Translations under genes and position numbers: made by a program
Notes under the pieces: model-generated
Databases searched by the model: none
Told to the model about the DNA's origin: nothing
What the model saw: only the letters and a program-made list of their open reading frames with translations
DNA from: CATOSP01 sp034422355
Lineage (GTDB): Bacteria > Chloroflexota > Dehalococcoidia > Lucifugimonadales > UBA3495
Direction of reading: 5' to 3'
DNA: 64,000 nt
Assembly (NCBI GenBank): GCA_034422355.1
Contig: DAOUJS010000146.1
Span: 29,155 to 93,154, forward strand
Shown here: positions 46,811 through 56,070 of the stretch, in pieces
How positions within the stretch are numbered: position 1 is the stretch's first letter
Layout: every line of letters starts with the position of its first letter

Positions 46811-47383
46811 CTATACGGCGGCCACGCCTCCGGGTTCCTCGTCGTCCCATGCACGAGGGTCGGGTCCGTATTGGTTGGAGCCGTCCTGGCCTTGCCTGGC
46901 CATCCACACTATCGCCCAGACGGCCACGGCCAAGACCACTACAAGCGTAACGATCCCTCCTACTAACAGGGGAATGAACGAACCCCGCTCACCCCCGACC
47001 AACCAATCAACGATGAAGATGCCGCCACCCACGAACAGTGGGATCAACCCAAAGACGAAAATAACCACCCAGACAAGGATCCACCAGCCGGTCTTTCCGA
47101 TGTCGTGCAGCCGCCTCGCCTGCACAGCCAAGCCGGGAAGGAGGATAGCCAGACCGAATATCGAGCCGAATAGACTGAAGGCGTAGCTGTCTCCACCCGC
47201 AATAGACCTGATCGAGGTATCGATTGAGCCGCAAATCAGGCCGCCAATCCAGCCGAACACCTGCCACCACCAGAATTCGGCCCTGGTGGCCCTACCGCTG
47301 AAATCGCCGTACTTCCGCAGGCACTGCTTTACGGCGTCCACAAAGGTCATCATAGGTCTTGTGGCCGGACGCAGTGTCCCCAT
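46811..47383 (-). CDS. DUF805 membrane protein
   Basis: A 190-residue protein with the DUF805 pattern: RATRAEFWWWQVFGW near residue 35 and ARRLHDIGKTGWWIL around residue 92, within about four membrane helices; the C-terminal tail (GPDPRAWDDEEPGG) is acidic. Function unknown. GGGAGG lies 6 bases before the ATG at 47383, favouring that start over the upstream TTG at 47404 and the ATG at 47353. Confidence 0.8.
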   Translation of the reverse strand: MGTLRPATRPMMTFVDAVKQCLRKYGDFSGRATRAEFWWWQVFGWIGGLICGSIDTSIRSIAGGDSYAFSLFGSIFGLAILLPGLAVQARRLHDIGKTGWWILVWVVIFVFGLIPLFVGGGIFIVDWLVGGERGSFIPLLVGGIVTLVVVLAVAVWAIVWMARQGQDGSNQYGPDPRAWDDEEPGGVAAV

Positions 47384-47422
47384 AGTCAGCCTCCCAAGCG
47401 TCAATGGTCATCTTGGTTGATT

Positions 47423-47836
47423 CTACCGTCCGGGAAGGCCATCATCCACTTGGAAGAACCCCAATCTTCCCCGGTATGGAATGGGTTCCGGGTATGCAAC
47501 CGGACCAGACAGAACAAAGCCGTATGGGCCGCAGAACCAGGGACTATCGGCAACTTCTACGCAACCGGCAATCGTCGCCTCGCCGACTATGGCTCCCCGG
47601 GGCATATCCGGCGGGAGGATGATTCCCGACCGGCGCAGATATTCCCGCTGCTCCGGAAAGTCGTCCGGGACTGTACGCCGGCCGGCATGGATGTACACCC
47701 GGCCCCGGAACCGGGTGGGCCAAGTGCGGTTCTCAATGTCCTTGTACCCGTGCACAATCAGCCAGGCCCACGGCTGCCGGATACTCAACGCCTGCAAATT
47801 GACTCCAGACTCACGATACGGATTCGCCTTCGCCAT
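47423..47836 (-). CDS. ASCH-domain protein
   Basis: A 137-residue protein. LQALSIRQPWAWLIVHG (residues 13-29) and ENRTWPTRFRGRVYIHAG are the ASCH motifs; ASCH domains bind RNA or modified nucleotides. The ATG at 47836 gives MAKANPYRESG; the frame extends to 48034 but with unconserved sequence. It is followed by DUF805 on the same strand. Close to the mobile-element zone, so it may be accessory. Confidence 0.75.
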   Translation of the reverse strand: MAKANPYRESGVNLQALSIRQPWAWLIVHGYKDIENRTWPTRFRGRVYIHAGRRTVPDDFPEQREYLRRSGIILPPDMPRGAIVGEATIAGCVEVADSPWFCGPYGFVLSGPVAYPEPIPYRGRLGFFQVDDGLPGR

Positions 47837-47923
47837 CCTAACAGCCCGGGCCCACGGCACAGCAATACAGAACGCGAGCAGGAAAGCGAAGAGAGGCTCA
47901 TCATCAGAAAAGCGGAAAGTACA

Positions 47924-48346
47924 GTGGGAAGAAAACTGAGACGGCAATGGACTGGCTCCCCAACACGCTCCCAACCGCGTACCTTCGTCTGGGCCTGGTT
48001 CGATCTCCCAAAGCGAGCGTACAGGCGGAGGCAAAGCCAGTCAATTCAGCCCAAGCGCCGAAACCCAGTCGCCCTGGCACTGGAGTGGCAGCAGCGCCTG
48101 GACTCTGGCGAGTTCGCTTCAAGAGCGGAACTCGCGCATGGCCTTGCTGTTACCAGGGCTCACGTTACACAAGTTCTGGGTCTACTTCACTTCACTCCAG
48201 AAGTGAGAGAGTTGATTCTGGGTTTAGGGGATCCCATCGGGATAAAGGGGTTGGGTATTCATACTTTGCGGTCCATGTTGCACCTCCCACTCGAGAGGCA
48301 GGTCAGCTCTGTCATGGAACACACAGTTGGAGTGCCTGAGCGGTAA
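47924..48346 (+). pseudogene. HTH (ParB/KorB-like) remnant
   Basis: The frame from the GTG at 47924 (140 residues) contains NPVALALEWQQRLDSG and AELAHGLAVTRAHVTQVLGL, a helix-turn-helix resembling ParB-type or recombinase-accessory DNA-binding proteins, then EVRELILGLGDPIG. There is no ATG and no ribosome site before the HTH, so it looks like the C-terminal remnant of a mobile-element protein. The frame upstream (to 47417) overlaps the ASCH gene antisense. Confidence 0.4.
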
Positions 48347-48743
48347 GACCGTTGATCGGCTCGCATGGAACCCTATGCTATCGCTGAACTCTCGACTCAA
48401 CGGGTGAGTGTAAACGTTAGAGACTGCCTGACTGAGTTTAAGGGGCCCATTGAAGCCAGCAGAATCTTGTGCTTCCCCGTGCTGGTCGTGCAACTCCGTC
48501 ATGACTCCACCTGTTCCCGCGTGCCTCCGCCTTAGCCATTCGGTACAATCAGGCCCGACAGGCCGGTGGCGCGGGCCTCCTCCCTGGGGCTGGGGTGCTG
48601 GTGGTCGGTGGTGTAGAGCAGGTCCACCGCCTTGCGGGTGAGAAAGTAGCGGTCCTGCCGTCTCTCGGTCATGCCCCGCATCACCGAGGACACCCAGCCG
48701 CTGGTGCGCAGCCGGTTCAGCATCCTTCTTACCCTCTCTTCGT

Positions 48744-48765
48744 CTAGTATTACAGCCGCAGTTAG
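48744..48765. repeat. Left target duplication (CTAG) and left IS end
   Basis: CTAG at 48744-48747 followed by the 18-base terminal repeat. Together with the right side this defines the exact element boundaries. Confidence 0.85.
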
Positions 48766-50188
48766 ACAGGTAGTGGGCGCAGGCGTCTTTTGTAATGGGA
48801 TTGCAACGCCCTGGCCTGATGACGCCGTCTCCACTGTGACCACCCCAAAGCCAGCCCGGCGCTCTCGTGGGATAGCCGTAGCAACCGGTACAGCAGCCGG
48901 CGGATCTCGGGCACCGTCAATGGGATCAACCCTTCCCGAGTCACCGCCCCCCTTTTGCGTAGCCCGAAGAGACATGGGACCGGGTCACGGCCAGAAAGGC
49001 GTGGACCAGCAGCGCCAGGGTAATGTGCCGGTACCAGCCGCTCCAGCGACGCACCTCGTATTGGTCCAGTCCCACTTGGCCCTTGGCCTCTTTGAAGGCA
49101 TCTTCGATCACCCGCCGGGTGCCCGCTACCCGCACCAGTTCCTCCAGCGGGACCTCTCTGGAACTGAAACACCCATAGTAGGCCAGGTCTTCAGGATCGG
49201 TGATGCTACGCCGCACCAGCAACCAACACCACTGGTCCGGCGCCGACCATGGCCGTAGCGGCACCCGGCTCCAGTAGTAGATTCGTGGTCCTTTGGACCC
49301 GTCACCGGCGCTCAGACGATGCCATGCTCCGTCCGGTATCCCCTGGGCCAACTTCCGAGCCGCCACCTGTGCCGGACCATCCTGGCTGGCAGCCCACAGG
49401 GGCTCATTGCTCTTGACCGCCAGCACATAGGAAACACCCTCTTCCTCCAGCCACCGCCGCAGCCGCCGGTCATTGCCGTACACCGTATCCCCTGCTACCC
49501 AGGCAAAGGGCACGCCGGCCCCAAGAGCCCGGCCTATCATCTTCCGGGCCAGTTGACCCTTGGTATGGAAGACGGCGTCTTCCGGGACACCTTCCTCCCG
49601 CCGCCGCTCCCAATCCTCGGCCCAAACCTGGTGCAAATACAATTCCCGGTCCAGAAATGCGTTGCCCCTGCGGCTGCCATAGGCCAGGAATACCCCGATC
49701 TGGCAGTTCTCCACCTTCCCGGCCGTGCCGCTGTACTGGCGCTGCACTCCCACTGACTTGACTCCCTGCTTGAGGAAGCCAGTCTCATCGACCACCAAGA
49801 CAGCCTCGGAATCGCCCAGGTGCTCCACTACGTAACCCTGCAAAGCCTGCCCTCGTGAAGACAGGGGTCGTCCCTGATCTCCTCCGCGTCCCACTGGTAA
49901 GCACCCAACAAACGTTGCACTCCGTCGGGGGTGGAGTCTCCGGCATGTTCGGCCAATTGCCACCCATTCTTGCGCTCCACCGACCCCAGCAATCCCTTCA
50001 GGTAGGCCAGCGCCCGCTGCCGAGACTCGCTACGGCTGAAACGGTGGGCAATGCGTTCGTGCAGTGCCTTAAGCTGAACCTCCCAAGCAACCACTTCCGC
50101 CAGTACGTCCTTCGGCTCCATCATCAACCACCTCTCGCTCATCATCTCCCATGAGCTTATTCTACATACCTAATTGCGGCTGTAATAC
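48748..50188 (-). mobile_element. IS701-family insertion sequence
   Basis: A 1,441-bp element. Its ends are near-identical inverted repeats: TATTACAGCCGCAGTTAG (48748-48765) and, inverted, TATTACAGCCGCAATTAG (50188-50171), one mismatch. Each end is flanked by CTAG (48744-48747 and 50189-50192), a 4-bp target duplication of the YTAR kind used by IS701 elements. It carries one transposase gene on the minus strand, disrupted by frameshifts, so this copy is probably immobile on its own. Confidence 0.88.
48762..50145 (-). pseudogene. IS701 transposase, frameshifted
   Basis: DDE transposase of the IS701 type split over three frames. The N-terminal part (50145-49828) gives MEPKDVLAEVVAWEVQL to QWDAEEIRDD. 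The central part (49963-48941) has the three acidic motifs VLVVDETGFLKQG, AWVAGDTVYGND and VIEDAFKEAKGQVGLDQYEV. The C-terminal end, LIPLTVPEIRRLLYRLL to HQARALQSHYKRR, is in a third frame ending at 48762. A short extra segment near 49840-49865 causes the first shift and another lies near 48955. Confidence 0.85.
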
Positions 50189-50192
50189 TAGG
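50171..50192. repeat. Right IS end and right target duplication (CTAG)
   Basis: CTAATTGCGGCTGTAATA (50171-50188) followed by CTAG (50189-50192). Confidence 0.85.
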
Positions 50193-50558
50193 CCCATTAC
50201 CTGGGCCAGGTTGGCCACGCTGGCCAGGGGCATCCTGACGGTGATTCTCAGCAGGCGTCGCTGCTCGTCGTTCAGGGGTGGCCGGGGCGCCATTGCCATC
50301 CTTCCTGCATCCAAACCCCTCCCCTGGCGCCGCTGTTGGTCAGCACTTTTTTCGCCTGCGTCGATTTCCCTGCAGGTGCCAGCTGGGTTCTCGGGCGAAT
50401 TCCGCCGCCAACGGTGGCGGCGCCGAGAAGGAGTTATCTGTATATCTTGATAATTGATACGTTTCGGCGGGAATTGCAGATTACCTATTTCGTCGTGGGA
50501 TAGTTGGAAAGGGCCTATCTAATGGGAGGAACAGTTTCGCCGGGCCGGCGATGATAAA

Positions 50559-51554
50559 ATGGTGATGATGGTTGAATCCAGTGATGAACCGGACAAACGG
50601 GGGAAGGTCCGTCCACGACATACGGCACAGAATCCTGCGTACAGCGGGCATACGGCGTGGGTCATGGCCACCATGTCCGAGTTAGCGTACATGCGGTTCG
50701 AGGCGGAGGACCTGAGTTCGCTCCTCGCACTGCCGGCCGAACTGGGGAGGGCGATGGGCCGCCCGCCCTCCAACTCCGAATTGCAGGAAATCGGAGCTCT
50801 GTTGGCCACTCGGGATAACAGGGACTGCCGACTCCTTCGAGCCGTGCTGGCGGCGGGCGGGTTCGAGCTTGTTGGAGTGCTGTCCGACCCCGGCACCGCC
50901 ACCCAGGGCTTCGTCGCCGTCCGCCGCGCCGGCGATGAAATGGACATGGCCGTGGTCAGCTTCCGGGGAACCGAGAATGAACAGGACTGGAAGACCAACC
51001 TGCGCTACTCGCTGACCCAGGTGGACTCTCCGCAAGCGGAAGGGAGCGAGCCGGCGGGGAAAGTCCACCAGGGGTTTCTTGACGCCTTCAGGTCCGTCAG
51101 TGACCAGGTGGGCCGGTATCTGACATGCGCCGAGGGTCTCCCCATCTTCATCACCGGCCATTCCCTCGGGGGCGCCCTTGCAACGTTGGGGGCGGCACAC
51201 CTGTCCGGCCGGGGCCTGGCGGCGTGCTACACCTTCGGAGCGCCCCGGGTTGGCAACAAAGGATTTGCCAGCAGCCTGCGAATTCCCGTGTACCGCTTGG
51301 TCAATCCCCTGGACCCGGTGCCTCTGGTGCCGGGCCGTTTGCGGGGATACCGTGATGTGGGCGACGAGGAAAGACTCAGAAGGACATCTGCGTTCGACAC
51401 GCTGCGAGAAACCGGCTGCGGCCTGTTTCGCCTGTGCCGGTCTGCGTGGGGCCAGCTTCCTTCGTCGCACCAGTTCTACGACAAAATCGGCCAATGGCAC
51501 AATATCCGCGTCTACCGGGAGAAGTTGCGCGATGACGCTGGTGGTTCGGCCTGA
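50559..51554 (+). CDS. Class 3 (fungal-type) lipase
   Basis: A 331-residue alpha/beta hydrolase. Features: AVVSFRGTENEQDWKTNL (oxyanion strand), nucleophile elbow FITGHSLGGALATL, YTFGAPRVGNKGF and LVNPLDPVPLVP (acid), with a late His in SSHQFYDKIGQW. These are the hallmarks of class 3 lipases, which cleave acylglycerols or esters. No signal peptide is evident, so it may be cytosolic. The true start may be later (ATG at 50664, MATMSELAYMRF), since no ribosome site precedes 50559. Confidence 0.85.
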   Translation: MVMMVESSDEPDKRGKVRPRHTAQNPAYSGHTAWVMATMSELAYMRFEAEDLSSLLALPAELGRAMGRPPSNSELQEIGALLATRDNRDCRLLRAVLAAGGFELVGVLSDPGTATQGFVAVRRAGDEMDMAVVSFRGTENEQDWKTNLRYSLTQVDSPQAEGSEPAGKVHQGFLDAFRSVSDQVGRYLTCAEGLPIFITGHSLGGALATLGAAHLSGRGLAACYTFGAPRVGNKGFASSLRIPVYRLVNPLDPVPLVPGRLRGYRDVGDEERLRRTSAFDTLRETGCGLFRLCRSAWGQLPSSHQFYDKIGQWHNIRVYREKLRDDAGGSA

Positions 51555-51653
51555 CACAAAGCAATCCGCCAGGGGATAGTGGAGTCCTACGGGGCCGCAT
51601 CCGGGCCGGGGGAGCGGTAAGTCTTTCTGGAATTAGAGGCAGGGTAAAGATAC

Positions 51654-52100
51654 ATGAGGTCGAAGCTGTCGGAGTTCATACCGCTCATGGCGCTGGCGGC
51701 GGCAATCACCTTGGTCGCGGTGGCCTGCGGCGACAATGATGACGTGAGGACGGATGGGGAGACGGCAACGGCGGCGCCTGCAGCAGAGTTGGGAGCGCCT
51801 ACCCGCCAGCTCAGCACACCGGCAACGCCGGCCAATGGGACGGTCCCCGGGGAGATAGAGACTGCGGCGCGGAGGATGCTGACTGGGGAACTGGCAGCGG
51901 ACGCGGGAGCCTTCAGTCTTGAAAGCTCCGAGAGTGTGCAGTGGTCCGACGCCAGCCTGGGATGCCCGCAGGAGGGCATGATGTACGCCCAGGTCATTAC
52001 TCTGGGCTACAAGCTGGTCTTCGATTTCGAGGGTACGTCGTACCCGGTGCATACCAACTCGGACGGCTCCAATATGGTGGCCTGCGGCGACGGGCGGTAG
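51654..52100 (+). CDS. Small secreted lipoprotein
   Basis: A 148-residue protein with a signal peptide ending at the lipobox VAVACGD (Cys25), a Thr/Ala/Pro-rich spacer, and a small domain WSDASLGCPQEGMMYAQVIT then GYKLVFDFEGTSYPVHTN and a terminal CGDGR. This domain with two Cys is common in Chloroflexota lipoproteins of unknown role. It lies 99 bases after the lipase gene on the same strand. Confidence 0.75.
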   Translation: MRSKLSEFIPLMALAAAITLVAVACGDNDDVRTDGETATAAPAAELGAPTRQLSTPATPANGTVPGEIETAARRMLTGELAADAGAFSLESSESVQWSDASLGCPQEGMMYAQVITLGYKLVFDFEGTSYPVHTNSDGSNMVACGDGR

Positions 52101-52379
52101 GGCTTCGGGGCAAAATAACGCCAGCGGGTCAAACAAGCTTCACGGCGCTGGGTGGTCCCCTAGGGCTTCCCACCGCGCTTGCCGCGATGAGGACGCCTGT
52201 TCTCTCATTGCAATGGATGGGACCGGGGGCTGAGGTGGTTCGCACCTACCCGATGTGGTCACCACGCATGTTGCGAAAGGATGTCGATTACCTCGAATAA
52301 GCGCATTCTCGTCAACGGTATCTGCTAAGATTTTCGAGTAACCTCAAAGTACACCCGTTCGGGAGACAACAGCGATATT

Positions 52380-53363
52380 GTGCCGATACTGCCTGCCCCA
52401 CAAGTTGACGTATTCGACACGTTTTGGCGTTTCGCCGCAGAGCGCCAGCAAGTGTTTTTCAGGAAGCTCGAAGGCTATCCTCCGCCTTGGACCGAGGACC
52501 CGATAATTGGGCGCCACAAGTTCACCAACGCCTACCGCGCGTCTGACCGAGCCAGCCAGTATTTGATACGCCACGTCATATACCAGGGAGAGCAAACACC
52601 GGAAGAGATTTTCTTTCGGACTATTCTTTTCAAGCTGTTCAACAAGATAGAAACTTGGGAGTTGCTGACCTCCCGGTTGGGATTCCCAAATTTCAGGGAT
52701 TATTCCTTTACAGCCTATGACGAGATTTACGTCGAGGCGATGAGGGCAGGAACTTCCATCTATTCAGGGGCGTACATCATGCCATCTGGTAGTCGGGCCT
52801 TCGGCTACCGCGAAAAACATCGTAACCACTTGAAGCTGCTGGAATCAATGATGAAGGACCGAGTAGCAGACCAGATCGCCGAGGCTCCAAGTATGAACCA
52901 CGCCTTTCATTTGCTCCGGTCACATCCTGGATTGGGAAACTTCCTGAGCTATCAACTGATTACGGACCTCAATTACAGCTCAATCTGTGATTTTTCGGAG
53001 ATGGAATTCACATCTCCCGGTCCGGGCGCTTTGGACGGGATTCATAAGTGCTTCAGCGATTTGGGGGGATTCAATGAATCTGACATTATCCGGTGGGTCA
53101 CCGACCAACAAGAGAGAGAATTCGAGCGGCGAGGTATAGTCTTCCGATCCCTTTTCGGCAGACCCCTTCAGTTGATAGATTGCCAGAACCTTTTCTGCGA
53201 AGTCTCCAAATATTCCAGGATCAAGCACCCGGAAATCAGGGGAACTAACGACCGCACACGTATCAAGCAAATTTACCGACCAGCCAACAGACCCATCGAA
53301 TTTTGGTATCCGCCCAAGTGGAGAATAAACGAACTCGTGCCTCCGGCAAGAACTCTTTCTTGA
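52380..53363 (+). CDS. Putative DNA-base hypermodification protein (HMUDK-helical/aGPT-Pplase group)
   Basis: A 327-residue protein from a GTG start. KFTNAYRASDRASQYLIRHVIY, EEIFFRTILFKLFNKIETWELL, SGAYIMPSGSRAFGYREKHRN, a helix-hairpin-helix-like GLGNFLSYQLITDLNYS, and GPGALDGIHKCFSDLGG match the group described with phage thymine hypermodification (5-hmdU DNA kinase helical domain/alpha-glutamyl-putrescinyl-thymine pyrophosphorylase-like). Such enzymes act on modified pyrimidines in DNA. A cellular copy inside a defence-like island suggests base modification or sensing. Assignment rests on recalled sequence patterns; activity is inference. Confidence 0.65.
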   Translation: MPILPAPQVDVFDTFWRFAAERQQVFFRKLEGYPPPWTEDPIIGRHKFTNAYRASDRASQYLIRHVIYQGEQTPEEIFFRTILFKLFNKIETWELLTSRLGFPNFRDYSFTAYDEIYVEAMRAGTSIYSGAYIMPSGSRAFGYREKHRNHLKLLESMMKDRVADQIAEAPSMNHAFHLLRSHPGLGNFLSYQLITDLNYSSICDFSEMEFTSPGPGALDGIHKCFSDLGGFNESDIIRWVTDQQEREFERRGIVFRSLFGRPLQLIDCQNLFCEVSKYSRIKHPEIRGTNDRTRIKQIYRPANRPIEFWYPPKWRINELVPPARTLS

Positions 53364-53476
53364 CCGGGCTTTCATTGGCAACTCTACCTATTGGTCCGCC
53401 CTTCGGGCGGCATCTTGGGCCAATCCTGCCCTAACCGAGGGGTCTATCGCCACTCCGGCGAACCGAGGAGGACTTC

Positions 53477-54373
53477 ATGATTTTGAATGGTGACCAAATT
53501 CGAGAGCTTTGCGACGACACGTCCTCCCCTCCTGAGATATTCAAGCCCGGCACTTGGGTTGACAGCGGTTTCAAGGAGGCGTCTTATGTCCTGAGGGTAG
53601 CCACTGACCAGATAATGATCGATGGCACATTTTATGAAGAAAGTAATCCCTATCCCGGAACTTACTTAGAAATCAAGCCCGGCAGTATAGCAGTCCTGTC
53701 CACTATGGAAGAGCTGATTATGCCAGACTACTTAGTTGGTAAAATCGGCATTCGTATCAGGTACGCCCTAAAGGGACTCACCGGCCTTATGGGTATACAG
53801 GTGGACCCTTGCTATGGTCAACAGAGGGATGGCGAACGGCTGTACATTCGGGTTGCCAATCTGGGAAACGAGCCGATCAAGCTGCTCCCCAAAGACCCGG
53901 TGTTCACCTTTGAAGTTCACCAACTTTCGAAGCCGATTGACTGCTCCAGCTTTCCAAAAGACCCTATATGGGACGTTCTCAAAGAAGGTTTAGCAAATCA
54001 GGACGATGCTAGTTGGTCATATGCCACCCGCATCAATGACGAGTCGGTGGGAAGGGAGGTGCGGCTTGAAAACCGTTTCGAAGTCGAGATAGGCAGAATT
54101 AGGGACTACATTCAACCAGTCGTAATGTTTGGAATATTCTTGGTTGCCGTAACAATTCTTGGCGTTGCCTTTTCCACAATCTTGAGCCTAAAAGATGCTG
54201 ATAGTGCTAAGGTTCCACCTTGGTTCACCAACACAGGTTGGTGGCTCTTGATCGCGACGTTGTTTGTGGCCGTAGTAGCTACCGGTCTGGTAGCTATCTT
54301 GACCTGTGTACAGCTCGTATTGAGCATCACCGGCAAATCATTGAGAGATCTAGTCCGTGGCAGTGGCAAATAG
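53477..54373 (+). CDS. dCTP deaminase/dUTPase-fold protein with C-terminal membrane anchor
   Basis: A 298-residue protein. The N-terminal 160 residues follow the dCTP-deaminase/dUTPase fold: ASYVLRVATDQI, EIKPGSIAVLSTMEELIMPDYLVG, KIGIRIRYALKGLTGLMGIQVDPCY, LYIRVANLGNEPIKLLPKDPVFTFEVHQL. The catalytic RSS-like serine motif is replaced by IRYAL, so the site may be altered. Two membrane helices (about 213-235 and 252-280) follow. dCTP deaminases act as antiphage dNTP-depletion enzymes in some bacteria; membrane tethering of this fold is unusual. It lies 113 bases after the hypermodification-type gene. Confidence 0.65.
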   Translation: MILNGDQIRELCDDTSSPPEIFKPGTWVDSGFKEASYVLRVATDQIMIDGTFYEESNPYPGTYLEIKPGSIAVLSTMEELIMPDYLVGKIGIRIRYALKGLTGLMGIQVDPCYGQQRDGERLYIRVANLGNEPIKLLPKDPVFTFEVHQLSKPIDCSSFPKDPIWDVLKEGLANQDDASWSYATRINDESVGREVRLENRFEVEIGRIRDYIQPVVMFGIFLVAVTILGVAFSTILSLKDADSAKVPPWFTNTGWWLLIATLFVAVVATGLVAILTCVQLVLSITGKSLRDLVRGSGK

Positions 54374-54470
54374 ACCGCGACGCATTAAGAGATCAAGCGC
54401 CCATAAATTAGCCGCGCACTTTTCGGAGGAGGCGCTATTGCAGGTCTTACAAATGTGTGGTTCAAGGAAA

Positions 54471-55355
54471 CTATAGGGAGTTGAACTCGATGGTGCCTTT
54501 CTCCAAATCAGCGTTTACCCGTGCCTCGCCCAAAGCCCGCACTTGCCGCCAAATTCGGAATCCGTCCATGATTGCCCTTTCCCATTCGCCTTCAGTTCGG
54601 CTATGCACTTCCAAGTGTGCTGTCATGTCCTTGATTGTCCTGAGCAGTTCGAAACTGACCCCCTCAGCCCCTTCCAGAAAATTCCGCCTTTCGGCGTAGC
54701 TGAATACCATAGCGGCGATGCCCTCCTCTATTACGCGGGCCCGGCCGCCGTCTTCAACCTCGTCTACGGCGGGATTGCTCTTGCGCTTCCGCCGCAACAG
54801 TGCCCGCAATATGGGAGACCAACCCAGGACACTGGCATACGTCAAATGAAAAACGTCGTGGAACCGATAACCATCATCATCGTACCGGTTGTCCCGCAAG
54901 TCATCACCGACTTGCTTGCCGTCTATGAACATTTTGACGACCTTCGACCCTCCCTCGTTGATCGTAACCCCCATCTTCCTGGGCAAGCGTTCCTCCGGCG
55001 GATACTCCTCGTCAAACAGTATGCGTGGCGTGGCTTCGGTTTCTTTGGCCGGCCACCGGCTCGCCGTCTTTTGCAGGTTGTAACGACCAACTTCTTCCAG
55101 CGAGAGCCCGAACTTGGTCGCAGTATTGGACAGATACCACAATAGGTCACCCAGTTCTTCCCTCGCCCGGTCCGGGAAAAGAGCGTAGGCTTGCCCGTCG
55201 CGGAGCCATTTCTTGTACTCTGCCAGGAGTTCGCCCAACTCGCCAACCATCCCCAGCAAGGGCACTAGCATCTCCGAAGAGTTGGGGTCCATGCCCTCGC
55301 CGAGGGGCTGCTGGTCTGTGGATTTCGCCCTCTCTTGGTATTCGTTCAGGTGCAT
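54471..55355 (-). CDS. MazG-like nucleotide pyrophosphohydrolase
   Basis: A 294-residue protein. The N-terminal MazG domain shows GELGELLAEYKKWL and REELGDLLWYLSNTATKFGLSLEEV, the Glu/Asp ligand pairs that hold magnesium. The C-terminal 150 residues (HDVFHLTYASVLGWSPILRALLRRKRKSNP, RARVIEEGIAAMVFSYAE) form a second domain often found in MazG-like phage/defence proteins. It probably hydrolyses abnormal NTPs. GGGAGG lies about 9 bases before the ATG at 55355. It faces the DCD-fold gene convergently. Confidence 0.75.
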   Translation of the reverse strand: MHLNEYQERAKSTDQQPLGEGMDPNSSEMLVPLLGMVGELGELLAEYKKWLRDGQAYALFPDRAREELGDLLWYLSNTATKFGLSLEEVGRYNLQKTASRWPAKETEATPRILFDEEYPPEERLPRKMGVTINEGGSKVVKMFIDGKQVGDDLRDNRYDDDGYRFHDVFHLTYASVLGWSPILRALLRRKRKSNPAVDEVEDGGRARVIEEGIAAMVFSYAERRNFLEGAEGVSFELLRTIKDMTAHLEVHSRTEGEWERAIMDGFRIWRQVRALGEARVNADLEKGTIEFNSL

Positions 55356-55462
55356 CTCTGATTGCCTCCCACAGCGCTGCCCCAATCGGAGTGACCACCG
55401 TCGCCCCTAAATGGGCTTTCAGGCCGCTTTGAACTAAGGAGCATCGAGGTAAGGCCTAGGTG

Positions 55463-56059
55463 TCAATTCCACCTTAGCGGCTTGCCGAGGTAGCCGACTT
55501 CCCCAAAGGAACGCACCCATTCGACAAAAGCCTGGATTACCTCGTCAGGGAAATTGGACTTGTGCCCAGGACCCTTCTTGCAAATGTCGGTCCCGTGGAA
55601 CTTTGGAATCTCAGGCCCGCCGCCGCCCCAGTAAATGAAGTCTTCACCTATCAGTATCCTGTCGGTCTGGGTGTCGTTTTCTATATTTCTGGAATTGGGT
55701 GTTCCGTCACCATGGCAGTGGTGTGAGTCTACCTGGAGCCACTGGTCAGTCTTTGGGTCCTTGTGGTAGATGTTGTCTCCGAATGCCTGCTTGCGGCTCC
55801 CACGCAGGTTCGGCCTCTTCGCACGAAACCGCGGGTCTGCCCAATAATGGTCGAAGCACATCGTTTCGCTCACTTGCATCGCGTAGACGATGTGCCCCCT
55901 CCTATTCCTGTAAGCCGACCCGGTTCCGACTATCCAATCTCCCACGTGAGCAACCATGCGTATCTTGGGCTTACAGGTTGCCAGGGTACAAAAGCCATGA
56001 AAGGGGTTCGGAGCGAACCCGTAGTCTCTGGCGACTACATACGAGTGCAATTTAGGCAC
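55463..56059 (-). CDS. Nmad2 (nucleotide modification associated domain 2) protein
   Basis: A 198-residue protein from a GTG start (GGAGGG just upstream). LHSYVVARDYGFAPNPFHGF, CTLATCKPKIRMVAHVGDWIVGTGS, and DHYWADPRFRAKRPNLRGS with GDNIYH match the Nmad2 family, named for its association with DNA-base modification genes. The conserved Cys and His residues suggest catalysis, but no activity is established. It lies 11 bases after the TIR gene stop, in a tight four-gene operon with two TIR proteins. Confidence 0.75.
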   Translation of the reverse strand: MPKLHSYVVARDYGFAPNPFHGFCTLATCKPKIRMVAHVGDWIVGTGSAYRNRRGHIVYAMQVSETMCFDHYWADPRFRAKRPNLRGSRKQAFGDNIYHKDPKTDQWLQVDSHHCHGDGTPNSRNIENDTQTDRILIGEDFIYWGGGGPEIPKFHGTDICKKGPGHKSNFPDEVIQAFVEWVRSFGEVGYLGKPLRWN

Positions 56060-56070
56060 ATGCCCTCCGG

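Larger units (their letters stand above)
48532..50293 (-). pseudogene. Winged-helix (replication-relaxation-like) gene split by an IS
   Basis: The 5' piece (50293-50193) reads MAPRPPLNDEQRRLLRITV to LAQVMG; the 3' piece (from 48747 down) reads LDEERVRRMLNRLRTSGWV, RRQDRYFLTRKAVDLLYTTD, HPSPREEARATGL and a stop at 48532. Removing the IS and one CTAG copy joins them as ATG GGC CTA GAC GAA without any frame change. GGAAGG lies just upstream of the start. The product would be a short winged-helix protein similar to the N-terminus of replication-relaxation proteins, possibly itself truncated at the 3' end. Confidence 0.7.

Noticed and set aside
47417..47923. Longer plus-strand gene ahead of the HTH remnant
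   Set aside because: This part is antisense to the ASCH gene and shows no conserved sequence.
53396..53410. Hairpin CCGCCC-TTC-GGGCGG as a terminator after the hypermodification gene
   Set aside because: Short stem without T-run; the next gene on the strand may be co-transcribed.
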